NCBI GenBank assembly: GCA_031256975.1
Contig: JAIRPN010000004.1
Location: 185,846-249,845, forward strand
Origin: Verrucomicrobiales bacterium
Lineage (GTDB): Bacteria; Verrucomicrobiota; Verrucomicrobiia; Methylacidiphilales; JAAUTS01
DNA length: 64,000 nucleotides
Reading direction: 5' to 3'
Part shown: in pieces, positions 1 through 7,938 of the stretch
Position numbering within the stretch: the stretch's first letter is position 1
How the letters are laid out: each line of letters starts with the position of its first letter
Program-made: the position numbers and the translations under genes
Notes under the pieces: generated by a model
Seen by the model: the letters and a program-made list of their open reading frames with translations, nothing else
What the model was told of the DNA's origin: nothing
Databases searched by the model: none

Positions 1-384
1 CTGCGGGGCGAAAAAGGTCGGCGTGCCGCCGCCCCAGTGCAACTGCACCACTTCGCGGTTGGCGGACAGTTGCGGGCGCAGCAAGTCCATCTCGCGGTAC
101 AAGGTCTTGAGATAGGCAGCCGGGCGCGAGCGGTCGGCGGTGAAGGTCACATTGCAACCGCAGTAAAAGCATACCGATTCGCAAAACGGCAGATGGAAAT
201 ACAGGGACAAGGGCGGCGGATTGTCCAACCGGTCGGAACGGTGGATTTCCTGCAACAAATCCGCCCCGGTGAAAGCCTCGGTGAACTGCGGGGCGGTCGG
301 ATAACTCGTATAGCGCGGCCCCGCCACGCCATAGCGTGACAGCAGCTCGAAATCCAGTTCAGGAACGGAAAAAGCGGTGGCCAT
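1..384 (-). CDS. hemN: Oxygen-independent coproporphyrinogen III oxidase, N-terminal part (cut by window edge)
   Basis: Radical SAM enzyme that converts coproporphyrinogen III to protoporphyrinogen IX in oxygen-independent haem synthesis, acting in the cytoplasm. Only the first 128 codons are present; the gene continues past the left edge. The ATG is at 382-384. Directly visible are an early GPRYTSYP segment (residues 22-29), cysteines 68, 72, 75 and 77 in the CxxxCxxCxC arrangement that in HemN binds the 4Fe-4S cluster and SAM, and the GGGTPT motif at 118-123. The match to the HemN subfamily rather than other radical SAM proteins is strong because of the fourth cysteine and the YTSYPTAPQF stretch. 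Upstream lies a repeat-rich spacer and the stop of a same-strand regulator gene, so it may have its own promoter. Confidence 0.93.
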   Translation of the reverse strand, partial: MATAFSVPELDFELLSRYGVAGPRYTSYPTAPQFTEAFTGADLLQEIHRSDRLDNPPPLSLYFHLPFCESVCFYCGCNVTFTADRSRPAAYLKTLYREMDLLRPQLSANREVVQLHWGGGTPTFFAPQ

Positions 385-433
385 ATGGATTAAATAATCT
401 ACTTAATACAGCCAAATAAGCAATCTTCTCGCG

Positions 434-559
434 TGGGTTTCGTGCCAAGAGTTCGCGCAAAGTACGCTAAAAGGACGCCAAGAACGCCAAGTTTTTTAAA
501 ATTAAAATACCTTTGTTTCTTTGCGGTCTTGGCGTCTGCTTGGCGGTCTTGGCGCGAAC
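434..559. repeat. Imperfect inverted repeat of CGCCAAG words
   Basis: The spacer between the response regulator and hemN holds repeated GCCAAG words on the left (about 474-491) and their reverse complement, repeated CTTGGCG words, on the right (about 519-556). Aligned as an inverted repeat, 16 of 18 bases of GACGCCAAGAACGCCAAG match the opposite arm. The AT-rich loop between them is about 30 bases. Repeats of this wording are, from general knowledge, frequent in intergenic DNA of PVC and other environmental genomes; their role is not known. It could act as a bidirectional terminator since genes end on its right side. Confidence 0.6.
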
Positions 560-1963
560 TCAAACCTCGACCGGTTCCTCGACTTCCCAGCTGTATTTCA
601 TCACCTCGCGGAAGTTCTGGTTCTTGCGGTAGAGGGCCAGCTTATTGCGCAGGGTGCGCAGGCTGATGCCCAGCAACTTGCTGGCATGGGTGCGATTGCC
701 ACCGCAGCGTTCCAAGGCGCGGATGATCGCGTCACGCTCAATGTCTTCCAGATTGAGCAATTGCCCGCTTGATTCGGTCGCCCCCAATTCATCCTGCAAG
801 ACCGGCAAATCCTCGTCACTGAGATTCTCCCCGTCGGCAGCCAGGATCACCGCCCGTTCCAGCGCGTTTTGCAATTCGCGCACGTTGCCCGGCCAGTTGT
901 ACGCCTTGATCCGCAACACCGCTTCCTTGCCCAGGCGGCGGATCTTCTTGCCGTGTTTGCGGGAAAATTCCAGCATGAAAGTCTCGGCCAGCCTGACCAC
1001 GTCATCTCCGCGCTCACGCAGGGGCGGCAGCTGGATCGGCACCACATTCAGGCGGTAAAACAAGTCCTCGCGGAAACGCCCCTGTTTGACCTCGCGTTGC
1101 AAGTCACGGTTGGTGGTGGCGATCACCCGCACGTCAACCTTAATGGTCTTGTTGCCGCCGACCCGCTCGAATTCACGCTCCTGCAGGACACGCAACAGCT
1201 TCACTTGCAGATCGGGCGGGATTTCCGAGATTTCATCCAGCAGCAAGGTGCCCCCATTGGCGAGTTCGAAACGCCCCTCGCGACGCTGGATCGCCCCGGT
1301 AAACGCGCCCTTCTCATGGCCGAAGAATTCGCTTTCCAGCAGGTTGGCGGGAATCGCGGCGCAATTGACACGGATGAACGGCTTGCCGTTGCGCAAGCTT
1401 TGTTCGTGCAGGGCCTGCGCCACCACTTCCTTGCCGGTGCCGCTCTCGCCCTGGATCAATACCGTGGCATCCGTGCTGCCCAGCCGTTCCACCCATTGCT
1501 TGACGCGCAACATGGCCGGGCAGGTTCCCCAACTGACCAAGCGGGCCTGACGCTCCGCCACTTCACCGCGCAAATAGTGGTTCTCCGCCTGCAGCGCCAT
1601 GACTTGGCGCAAGCGGCTGAGCGCCACTTCCAACCGTGAAATGTCGATCGGTTTGACCAGATAATCGAACACCCCGATGCGCAACGCTTCCACTGCCGAA
1701 TCCATGCTGCCAAACCCGGTGATCAGCATGGTGTGCAATTGCGGATTGGAACTGCGGATGGAGCGCAGGAATTCCAACCCGCTGCCGTCGCGCAATTTGA
1801 GGTCGCAAATGACCAGATCGAAACTTTCCTCCTTCAGCGCGGTCTTCGCCTGGGCTATGGATTCCACCCCCAGCGCGGCATAATCCATCTCGCGCAGAAA
1901 TTCCGTCATCAACCCCCGCACTGAACTTTCATCATCAACGACCAAGATACGTTCCAACTTCAT
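560..1963 (-). CDS. NtrC-family sigma54-dependent response regulator
   Basis: A 467-aa enhancer-binding activator: receiver domain, AAA+ ATPase, Fis-type helix-turn-helix. The receiver has the acidic pocket D10-D11, phospho-acceptor D54 and K104. The ATPase has Walker A GESGTGKE (172-179) and the sigma54-contacting loop GAFTGA (219-224), so it should remodel sigma54 RNA polymerase. The C-terminus (about 425-455) reads as a Fis-like HTH (GGNRTHASKLLGISLRTLRNKL). No histidine kinase lies next to it, so the partner and targets are unknown. It is divergent from the Memo-family gene with a spacer under 90 bp. Start chosen at the ATG giving MKLERILVVDDE, the usual receiver start. Function class is certain; the regulon cannot be read from the sequence. 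Confidence 0.95.
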   Translation of the reverse strand: MKLERILVVDDESSVRGLMTEFLREMDYAALGVESIAQAKTALKEESFDLVICDLKLRDGSGLEFLRSIRSSNPQLHTMLITGFGSMDSAVEALRIGVFDYLVKPIDISRLEVALSRLRQVMALQAENHYLRGEVAERQARLVSWGTCPAMLRVKQWVERLGSTDATVLIQGESGTGKEVVAQALHEQSLRNGKPFIRVNCAAIPANLLESEFFGHEKGAFTGAIQRREGRFELANGGTLLLDEISEIPPDLQVKLLRVLQEREFERVGGNKTIKVDVRVIATTNRDLQREVKQGRFREDLFYRLNVVPIQLPPLRERGDDVVRLAETFMLEFSRKHGKKIRRLGKEAVLRIKAYNWPGNVRELQNALERAVILAADGENLSDEDLPVLQDELGATESSGQLLNLEDIERDAIIRALERCGGNRTHASKLLGISLRTLRNKLALYRKNQNFREVMKYSWEVEEPVEV

Positions 1964-2048
1964 TGGCTACTCCCCACTGGGCAAATATTTCCCACTTGCC
2001 ACGGAATTGCAAGTTGCAATCCTGATGACAGCGACTTTATTCACAGCA

Positions 2049-2990
2049 ATGAAATCACTGCCGATCCGATCCGCATTTGCCGGTAAGTCCTATCCTGCCG
2101 ACCGCAAGGAGCTGCTTTCCCGGTTCCAACAGTACATCGAACCCCATGCCACCGGCACTCCGGCCAGGCGTCGCGTTCCCGACATGCTGCTGGTGCCGCA
2201 CATCGACTTTCTGGTGAACATGGAATTGTATGCCAAGGCTTACGCGCATCTTCTGCACGGCAAGAGCTTCCCGGAGATCTTCTACATTCTCGGCGTCGGC
2301 CACCAATGCCCGCATGAGTTCAGCGCGGTATCCTGCAATTACGAAACCCCCTTGGGCAGGCTCAACTCGGACCAGCCGCTGATGGAGACCATCGAGCAGC
2401 ACTGCGGGTTCGACATCGCCCTGTCTCCCACCACTTACAAACACGAGCATTCGCTGGAATTCGTGGTGATTTGGTTGCAGGCCTTGCGCGACCTGTATTT
2501 CCCGCAGGCCCGGTTCAAGATCGTGCCGATCCTGATGGGCGGTTTGTTTGAAACCGTGCTGAGCGGCAGACTTCCCGGCCCCAACCATGAAATCACCCGT
2601 TTCGGCAAAGCCGTTGCCGACAGTTTCCGCCAACACGCCAAAGGCGAAGCCGCCATCATCGCCAGCATCGACGGTTGCCATGTCGGCCCCCGTTTCGATC
2701 ATGATTTTCCAGCCAATGCCACGGCGCAAAAAATGGTCCGGCAATGGGAGAAAGAGCTGTGGGAGTTTTGTTGCAGCGACAAACTGGACGACTTCATCCT
2801 CCACCTGCACCGGGTGGAAAACGCCTTTTATTTCGACGGGGTCGGGGTGTTGACCCTGTTGCTGCGCAACTTCACGGTTAGCGCCCGGCGCGAAACCCAC
2901 GAGCTCTGGTACGAGGAAAGCGACCAGTCCTTTGTCACCTTTAGCGGCGGTTATTTCTCGCCACTGTCCCGGAACGTCACCAGTTTGTAA
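2049..2990 (+). CDS. Memo-family (AmmeMemoRadiSam system B) protein
   Basis: A 313-aa protein of the Memo family, which is related in fold to extradiol dioxygenases and in bacteria is often called AmmeMemoRadiSam system protein B. Family marks seen: the N-terminal RSAFAGKSYPAD segment, LLVPHIDF (an expected metal-site histidine), a FYILGVGHQC strand, and HEHSLEFVVIWLQAL in the middle. The ATG at 2049 is chosen because it puts FAGKSYPAD near the N-terminus as in relatives; in-frame starts at 2007 and 2025 would add a tail without family resemblance. No AMMECR1 or radical SAM partner is next to it, so it is a solitary Memo. Biochemical role is unknown. It is followed at 57 bp by ppk1 on the same strand. 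Confidence 0.85.
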   Translation: MKSLPIRSAFAGKSYPADRKELLSRFQQYIEPHATGTPARRRVPDMLLVPHIDFLVNMELYAKAYAHLLHGKSFPEIFYILGVGHQCPHEFSAVSCNYETPLGRLNSDQPLMETIEQHCGFDIALSPTTYKHEHSLEFVVIWLQALRDLYFPQARFKIVPILMGGLFETVLSGRLPGPNHEITRFGKAVADSFRQHAKGEAAIIASIDGCHVGPRFDHDFPANATAQKMVRQWEKELWEFCCSDKLDDFILHLHRVENAFYFDGVGVLTLLLRNFTVSARRETHELWYEESDQSFVTFSGGYFSPLSRNVTSL

Positions 2991-3007
2991 CAAAGCCGGC
3001 GGCTTAA

Positions 3008-3038
3008 TTGATTCCCTTTCCCAAATATCTGTTATACT
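3008..3038 (+). promoter_or_regulatory. Putative sigma70 promoter of ppk1, very close to its start
   Basis: TTGATT at 3008-3013 and TATACT at 3033-3038, spacer 19 bases. The -10 box ends nine bases before the GTG start of ppk1, so initiation would give a transcript with almost no leader. The -10 is good, the spacing is long. Confidence 0.4.
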
Positions 3039-3047
3039 GCTGTTATT

Positions 3048-5198
3048 GTGTCACCTGAAACCACTTATTTGCCTGAACATTTCACCAACCGTGAATTGAG
3101 TTGGTTGCAATTCAATGCCCGCGTCATGGAAGAAGCGCAGGACCGGACCCTGCCCCTGCTGGAACGCCTCAAATTCCTGTGCATTACCAGTTCCAACCTC
3201 GACGAGTTTTTTGAAATCCGCGTGGCCGGCCTCAAGCAGATCATCCAAAGCAAAAGCAACGATCCGGGCTCGGACGGCCTGAGTTCCTCCGAGACTTTCA
3301 ACGCAGTGCATGACCGGGTTGCCAAGCTGGTCGAGGCCCAGTACCACCTGTGGAAACACGACCTGTTACCCGCCTTGGAACAGAATGGCATTCGTTTCCA
3401 TGACATCGCTAATCTGCCGCAGGAAAGCAAAAACTGGCTGGAGGAATACTTTGTGAAGGAATGCTACCCGGTGCTGACCCCGCTGGCCATTGATCCCAGT
3501 CATCCCTTCCCGCAATTGTTGAACAAGAGCCTCAACCTGATTGTGCTGCTGGAGAAAACCGGCGCGGCCGACCATCACGAGGGCGAGCAGGAATTGCGTT
3601 ACGGGATCGTGCAGGTGCCGCGGGTATTGAATCGCGTGGTTTCGCTGCCGGCAAGCGAGGACAAGACCCAGAATTTCGTTTATCTGAGTTCCCTGATCAG
3701 CGCGCATACCGACAAGCTGTTTCCCGGCCTGAAAGTGCTCGGTTCCTACGCCTTCCGCATCACGCGCAACAGCGACCTGTATATCGACGACGAAGAAGCG
3801 CAAAACCTGCTCCGCACCATCGAGGAGGAATTGCGCAAGCGCAATCGCGGCAACGCCGTCCGGTTGGAAATCAGCAAACGCTGCCCGGAATTCGTGCAGC
3901 AGTTCCTGCTGGAAAAATTCAAACTGGATCACGATGACTTGTATCAGGTCGACGATCCGATCAACTTCCTGCGCCTGATGCCGATCACCGAGCTGGACAA
4001 GCCGCACCTGAAATTCAAGACCTTCGCCCCGGCAATCGCCGCGCCCCTGCAAGGCGAGGTCGATATCTTCGAGGTCATGCGCCATCAGGACGTGCTGCTG
4101 CACCATCCCTATCACAATTTTTCCAGCATCGTCGACTTCGTGGAGAAGGCCGCGCTTGACCCGGCGGTACTGGCCATCAAGATGACCCTGTACCGCACCA
4201 GCGGCGACTCCCCCTTGATCAAGGCGTTGATTCGCGCCGCCAACAACGGCAAGCAGGTCACCGTGATGGTTGAACTGAAAGCCCGTTTTGACGAAGCCAA
4301 CAACATCGCCTGGGCCCGCCGCATGGAAGACGCCGGTATTCACGTGGTGTACGGATTGGTCGGACTCAAGACCCACTGCAAGGTCCTGTTCATCGTGCGT
4401 CGCGACACCGACGGCATCCGCCATTATGTGCATCTCGGCACCGGCAATTACCATCCCCGCACCGCCCGCTTGTACACCGATCTCGGCCTGCTGACCACCA
4501 AACCGGAAATCACCGGGGAAGTCGCCACGTTGTTCAACGCGCTAACCGGCATGTCCGAATATGCCGGTGGCAAAAAACTGCTGGTGGCCCCCTTTGACAT
4601 GTCGGACCGTTTCCTGGAAAAGATTCGCCGTGAAACCGGGCACGCCAACAACGGCAAAGCCACCTACATCTTCGCCAAGATGAACGCGCTGGTTGACCCC
4701 GAAATCATTGCCGCCCTCTACGACGCCTCGCGCGCCGGGGTGAAAGTTGACCTGCTGGTGCGCGGCATCTGCTGCCTGAAGCCGCGGGTTCCCGGCATCA
4801 GCGACAACATCGAGGTGCGCAGCATCGTCGACCAGTTCCTTGAGCACAGCCGTATCTTTTATTTCAAGAACGACGCCAATGACGAACTTTACCTCGGCAG
4901 CGCCGACTGGATGCCGCGCAACCTGCACCGCCGCGTCGAGGTGGTATTCCCGGTCGAGGACCCGAAACTCAAGCAGCACGTGATTGAGACCGTCATCAGC
5001 ACCTACTGGCAGGACAATGCCAAGGCCCGCTATCTGCAGGCCGACGGCCTGACCGATCTTCGTGATCTAAGCGACAACCCCAAAGTCCGCGCCCAAAGCG
5101 TTTTCATGCAGGCGGCGGAAAAGGAAAAACAGCTCGCCCCTGTCACCATTAACAAGCCCGAGATTGAAATCATCCCGCTTGATCCGGATGAAATCTAG
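3048..5198 (+). CDS. ppk1: Polyphosphate kinase
   Basis: PPK1 reversibly transfers the terminal phosphate of ATP to polyphosphate. The 716-aa length is normal for the family. The N-terminal domain begins FTNRELSWLQFNARV, as in PPK1. The two phospholipase-D-like catalytic domains carry the two essential histidines: H462 in HLGTGNYHPRTARLYTD (the autophosphorylated one, equivalent to E. coli H435) and H600 in EHSRIFYF (equivalent to H592). The start is GTG at 3048; no later in-frame ATG keeps the N-terminal domain. No exopolyphosphatase gene is adjacent. The upstream Memo gene is on the same strand but a promoter-like sequence lies in the gap. Confidence 0.97.
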   Translation: MSPETTYLPEHFTNRELSWLQFNARVMEEAQDRTLPLLERLKFLCITSSNLDEFFEIRVAGLKQIIQSKSNDPGSDGLSSSETFNAVHDRVAKLVEAQYHLWKHDLLPALEQNGIRFHDIANLPQESKNWLEEYFVKECYPVLTPLAIDPSHPFPQLLNKSLNLIVLLEKTGAADHHEGEQELRYGIVQVPRVLNRVVSLPASEDKTQNFVYLSSLISAHTDKLFPGLKVLGSYAFRITRNSDLYIDDEEAQNLLRTIEEELRKRNRGNAVRLEISKRCPEFVQQFLLEKFKLDHDDLYQVDDPINFLRLMPITELDKPHLKFKTFAPAIAAPLQGEVDIFEVMRHQDVLLHHPYHNFSSIVDFVEKAALDPAVLAIKMTLYRTSGDSPLIKALIRAANNGKQVTVMVELKARFDEANNIAWARRMEDAGIHVVYGLVGLKTHCKVLFIVRRDTDGIRHYVHLGTGNYHPRTARLYTDLGLLTTKPEITGEVATLFNALTGMSEYAGGKKLLVAPFDMSDRFLEKIRRETGHANNGKATYIFAKMNALVDPEIIAALYDASRAGVKVDLLVRGICCLKPRVPGISDNIEVRSIVDQFLEHSRIFYFKNDANDELYLGSADWMPRNLHRRVEVVFPVEDPKLKQHVIETVISTYWQDNAKARYLQADGLTDLRDLSDNPKVRAQSVFMQAAEKEKQLAPVTINKPEIEIIPLDPDEI

Positions 5199-5260
5199 AA
5201 TTTTGGCTTTTCTATTGTCCCGCAACCTTGTTTAATCTCCATTCCATTCTCTAATGGCAG

Positions 5261-5348
5261 GCCCGAGTGGTGGAATGGTAGACACACAGGACTTAAAATC
5301 CTGAGAGGCGAAAGCCTCGTGCCGGTTCGAGTCCGGCCTCGGGTACCA
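5261..5348 (+). tRNA. tRNA-Leu (anticodon UAA)
   Basis: A class II tRNA with long variable arm. Acceptor stem GCCCGAG pairs with CTCGGGT; anticodon stem-loop GGACTTAAAATCC places TAA as anticodon; the variable arm is the GAGGCGAAAGCCTC hairpin; the T arm is CCGGTTCGAGTCCGG. The discriminator A is at 5345 and CCA is encoded at 5346-5348. Confidence 0.95.
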
Positions 5349-5740
5349 CCCTTTCCCTGCTAAACCGTTGTTGCACCAGATTGTTTTATTCCAGTAGATC
5401 CGATGCCGGAAGCCAAAATCCAGATCCCACGACTTGTCGCCTAAACCAGCTTCGTTCTCGGGGGTGGAGTTGGTTGGTATCGCCAGTTGCCAGATGATGC
5501 CGCCGAATTTGGTACCCGCGTCATCAATGTTGGAACGGATACCCTGTCAGTCACCAGTCACAATAGTGTAATGACGGCTTGCCCATCCTGTATACAAGGA
5601 TGAACAAGCCACCTGCTTACCGAATAAATTAAACAAAATCTTCGTGCCCTTTACTTTGCTTCGTTAGAGTCACTGGAGTGCGCGCATATCTGGCACTATG
5701 ATCTTGCGCCTTCAGCAGTGAAGTCATTCACCAAAATCCT
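5349..5740. other. Intergenic region, possible gene remnant
   Basis: About 390 bp without a convincing gene. A frame open on the plus strand from about 5444 to 5603 (ends at the TGA after TATACAAGG) reads like ordinary protein (WYRQLPDDAAEFGTRVINV) but has no start and is closed upstream by TAA, so it could be a decayed coding fragment. I recognise no family. Confidence 0.3.
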
Positions 5741-6721
5741 TCAAAATTTCTCTCCAACCAGTTCTTCGCTTTTTTTCCACAGTGCTTCGGCAGCCCTGGG
5801 GTCCAGCGCGTAAGCACGGACGCCCTCGCTGATGGGAGTGATGATGCGGTCGTCGGGGACGATCTCGCTGACGTGGCAGTTTTCGCAGTACTTGGCGCCA
5901 ACTTCATCAGCAGATGCGACGACTGCCGCCCATACCGAGGTGGCCGCGCCCTGGGGAACGGTCTTGAATTCAAACGGCCCCTGCCCCTCGGCAGCGAGTT
6001 GTTTGTTGATGGTGTCAATCAAGGTCTGGAACTGCGACTGGTCCATGTGGCGGCCCAGTTCGGTCTGGATACCGCCGGGATGCACCGCCGCGGCGCGGAT
6101 GCCGCGACTGCGGTGCCGCGCGTCAAAGGCCACGGCGAACAGGATGTTGGCGGTCTTCGACCGGCCGTAGGCGACAAACGGGTCATAGGGTGTTTTTTCG
6201 AAGCCGGGGTCGTCGAGGGACACGTTGGCGAAACGATGTCCGGAGGAGGCCAGGTTGACCAGCCGCCCGCCGTTGCGCAGCAGGGGCGCGATCTTGTTGA
6301 CGAAGACGAAGTGACCGAGGTGGTTGGTGCCGAACTGGGTCTCGAAACCGTCAGCGGTATGACCGAACGGGGTGGCCATCACCCCGGCATTGGCGATGAT
6401 CACGTCCAAGGGCTCGCCCTTGGTCAGCAGGGCGTCGGCGCTACGGCGCACGTCCTTGAGGTTGGCGAGGTCGAGGGAGACGAGTTCAAAGGCACCGCCA
6501 CCCGCCGAGGCCGCCTGGCGAACTCCGGCGGTGGCGCTCTCCGCCTTTTTCAAATCCCGCGCGGCGCCGATCACCGTGGCGCCGTGCGCGGCCAACGCGC
6601 GGGCGGTCTCAATACCGAGTCCGGCGGAAACTCCGGTGACCAGGATGCGTTTGCCTTGCAGGTTCACTCCGGCCAGCACCTCGTCCGTAGTGGTGGAGGC
6701 GCCAAATTGGTTCTTTTTCAT
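5741..6721 (-). CDS. SDR-family oxidoreductase (retinol dehydrogenase-like)
   Basis: A 326-aa NAD(P)-dependent short-chain dehydrogenase. It shows the cofactor glycine motif TGVSAGLG after ILV (about residues 25-34), the NAG motif in IIANAGVM, an N in GTNHLGHF, and the catalytic YxxxK as YGRSK. The pattern QFGTNHLGHFVFV is typical of the retinol dehydrogenase / WW-oxidoreductase-like branch; the substrate cannot be told. The ATG at 6721 is preferred over longer upstream frames because AGGAAG lies seven bases before it and the sequence upstream is the operator region. It is divergent from a TetR repressor with two palindromes between, so repression by that TetR and relief by a small molecule is likely. 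Confidence 0.9.
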   Translation of the reverse strand: MKKNQFGASTTTDEVLAGVNLQGKRILVTGVSAGLGIETARALAAHGATVIGAARDLKKAESATAGVRQAASAGGGAFELVSLDLANLKDVRRSADALLTKGEPLDVIIANAGVMATPFGHTADGFETQFGTNHLGHFVFVNKIAPLLRNGGRLVNLASSGHRFANVSLDDPGFEKTPYDPFVAYGRSKTANILFAVAFDARHRSRGIRAAAVHPGGIQTELGRHMDQSQFQTLIDTINKQLAAEGQGPFEFKTVPQGAATSVWAAVVASADEVGAKYCENCHVSEIVPDDRIITPISEGVRAYALDPRAAEALWKKSEELVGEKF

Positions 6722-6806
6722 TTTGTCTTCCTTTGGGTGGTCAATGCTGCGAACCTTGCGAGAACGCAACCTTGACGGTTGGTTTAATGGTTTTATAAAA
6801 ATAAAG

Positions 6807-6820
6807 TGGAGATTGTCTCC
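6807..6820. promoter_or_regulatory. TetR operator, site 1 (imperfect)
   Basis: GGAGA-TTG-TCTCC at 6808-6820, an inverted repeat of the same core (GGAGA/TCTCC) as the perfect site 27 bp to the right. It lies in the gap between the SDR and TetR genes, on the SDR side. Confidence 0.65.
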
Positions 6821-6830
6821 GGTTATAAAT

Positions 6831-6851
6831 AAACGGAGAATTTCTCCGTTT
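6831..6851. promoter_or_regulatory. TetR operator, site 2 (perfect 21-bp palindrome)
   Basis: Two ten-base arms AAACGGAGAA and TTCTCCGTTT around one central T, a perfect palindrome ending just before the TetR start codons. Together with site 1 it indicates autoregulation and control of the divergent SDR. Operators of this wording are typical of TetR-family repressors. Confidence 0.75.
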
Positions 6852-6855
6852 GCAA

Positions 6856-7503
6856 ATGAAAAAAGAAAATAAAATGAGCAGACCACGTCCGACCACGCCG
6901 CCGCGCAAGCAGCGGGCCGACGCTCAACGCAACCGCCAGCGTATCCTGGAGGTGGCAAAGGACGCCTTCGCCCAATCGGGCGGAGAGGTCAGTCTCGACG
7001 ACATCGCCAAAAGCGCGGGCGTGGGGCCGGGCACCCTGTACCGGCATTTCCCCACCCGCGGCGCGCTGCTGGAGGCAGTGTACCGGACCGAAGTGGAGAA
7101 GCTGGCGGTGGCACACCAGCAGTACGCGCGAACCAGGCCGCCGGTGGAGGCGCTGCGCGCCTGGATGCTGCTGTTTGTGGAATATATCGCCACCAAGCAA
7201 TTGATCGCCGCCGCCCTGAATTCGTTGATTACTGACACCGGCAAGCTCTACGCCACCTCCGGTGACCAGATCAAGGGCGCCATCAACGCCCTGGTGCAAC
7301 GGGCCATCGACAACGGGGACATGCGGGAAGACCTCGACCCCATGGACCTGCTCCGCGCTTTGGTCGGCGTCTCGAATGTCGCCAGCGCGCCGAACTGGCC
7401 GCAAAGCGCCAAGAAGCTGGTTGACATCCTCATCGCCGGCTCCCGCCCCGTCGCCGAATCCTCCGCCAAAAGCACCCCGAAAAAACGGCGGAATTTCCGA
7501 TAA
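6856..7503 (+). CDS. TetR/AcrR-family transcriptional repressor
   Basis: A 215-aa one-component repressor. The N-terminal TetR HTH is clear: RQRILEVAKDAFAQSG, then VSLDDIAKSAGVGPGTLYRHFPTRGALLEAVY (first ~70 residues after the basic leader). The C-terminal ligand-binding half is helical and its ligand is unknown. ATG at 6856 is used; ATG at 6874 (giving MSRPRP) is equally possible because neither has a clear Shine-Dalgarno. The gene is divergent from the SDR and the palindrome at 6831-6851 ends four bases before the start, so it probably represses itself and the SDR. Confidence 0.93.
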   Translation: MKKENKMSRPRPTTPPRKQRADAQRNRQRILEVAKDAFAQSGGEVSLDDIAKSAGVGPGTLYRHFPTRGALLEAVYRTEVEKLAVAHQQYARTRPPVEALRAWMLLFVEYIATKQLIAAALNSLITDTGKLYATSGDQIKGAINALVQRAIDNGDMREDLDPMDLLRALVGVSNVASAPNWPQSAKKLVDILIAGSRPVAESSAKSTPKKRRNFR

Positions 7504-7597
7504 TCGTCTCGCGGAATATCAAGCATGCAGAGATAGCAAACCCTGAAAATGAATTCCTGTTGGCGTTTTTTGACAGGTGGATAATTTTTGTGAAATG

Positions 7598-7840
7598 TCA
7601 TTTGGCTGCAGTTGAGCCACGATTATTTCTTTCCTTTATTTTCTGCTTTTTCTTAAGCGTCAGAATATCTACCTCGCCGTCAACGAAGCGGCCAAGGCAG
7701 TACTTGACGCAGCGGCGAATGATGAAACTCCTGGAAAGTCCGGTCCGACCGGCAAATTCCTCCAGGCGTTCATGCTGCGACTGTTCGAGCATCAACGGGA
7801 TTGAGGTCTTGGACAGGGATTTGTTTGTTTCTGCTTTCAT
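7598..7840 (-). CDS. Small ribbon-helix-helix-like protein
   Basis: An 80-aa basic protein. Residues about 10-50 read as a ribbon-helix-helix DNA-binding unit: a short strand (TSIPLML), a helix (EQSQHERLEEFAGRTG) and a second helix with the typical SRSFIIRRCVKYCL. The C-terminus is lysine-rich. The ATG at 7840 is used; a TTG five codons upstream is also in frame. There is no toxin gene next to it, so an antitoxin role is not supported. It lies downstream of, and convergent with, the TetR gene, and downstream of the PEP-CTERM gene on the same strand. Confidence 0.6.
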   Translation of the reverse strand: MKAETNKSLSKTSIPLMLEQSQHERLEEFAGRTGLSRSFIIRRCVKYCLGRFVDGEVDILTLKKKQKIKERNNRGSTAAK

Positions 7841-7938
7841 ATGGGTTGATTTCAAAAGGCAAGAGCGACAGCCGCCGCAACTGGGAGGGAATAGTGGGGT
7901 AACTATGGAGTTGTTGCAGCGGCTGCGCCCAATCGTTT

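Noticed and set aside
7598..7840. Antitoxin of a type II system
   Set aside because: The RHH-like gene has no toxin-like neighbour on either side; only general DNA binding is supported.
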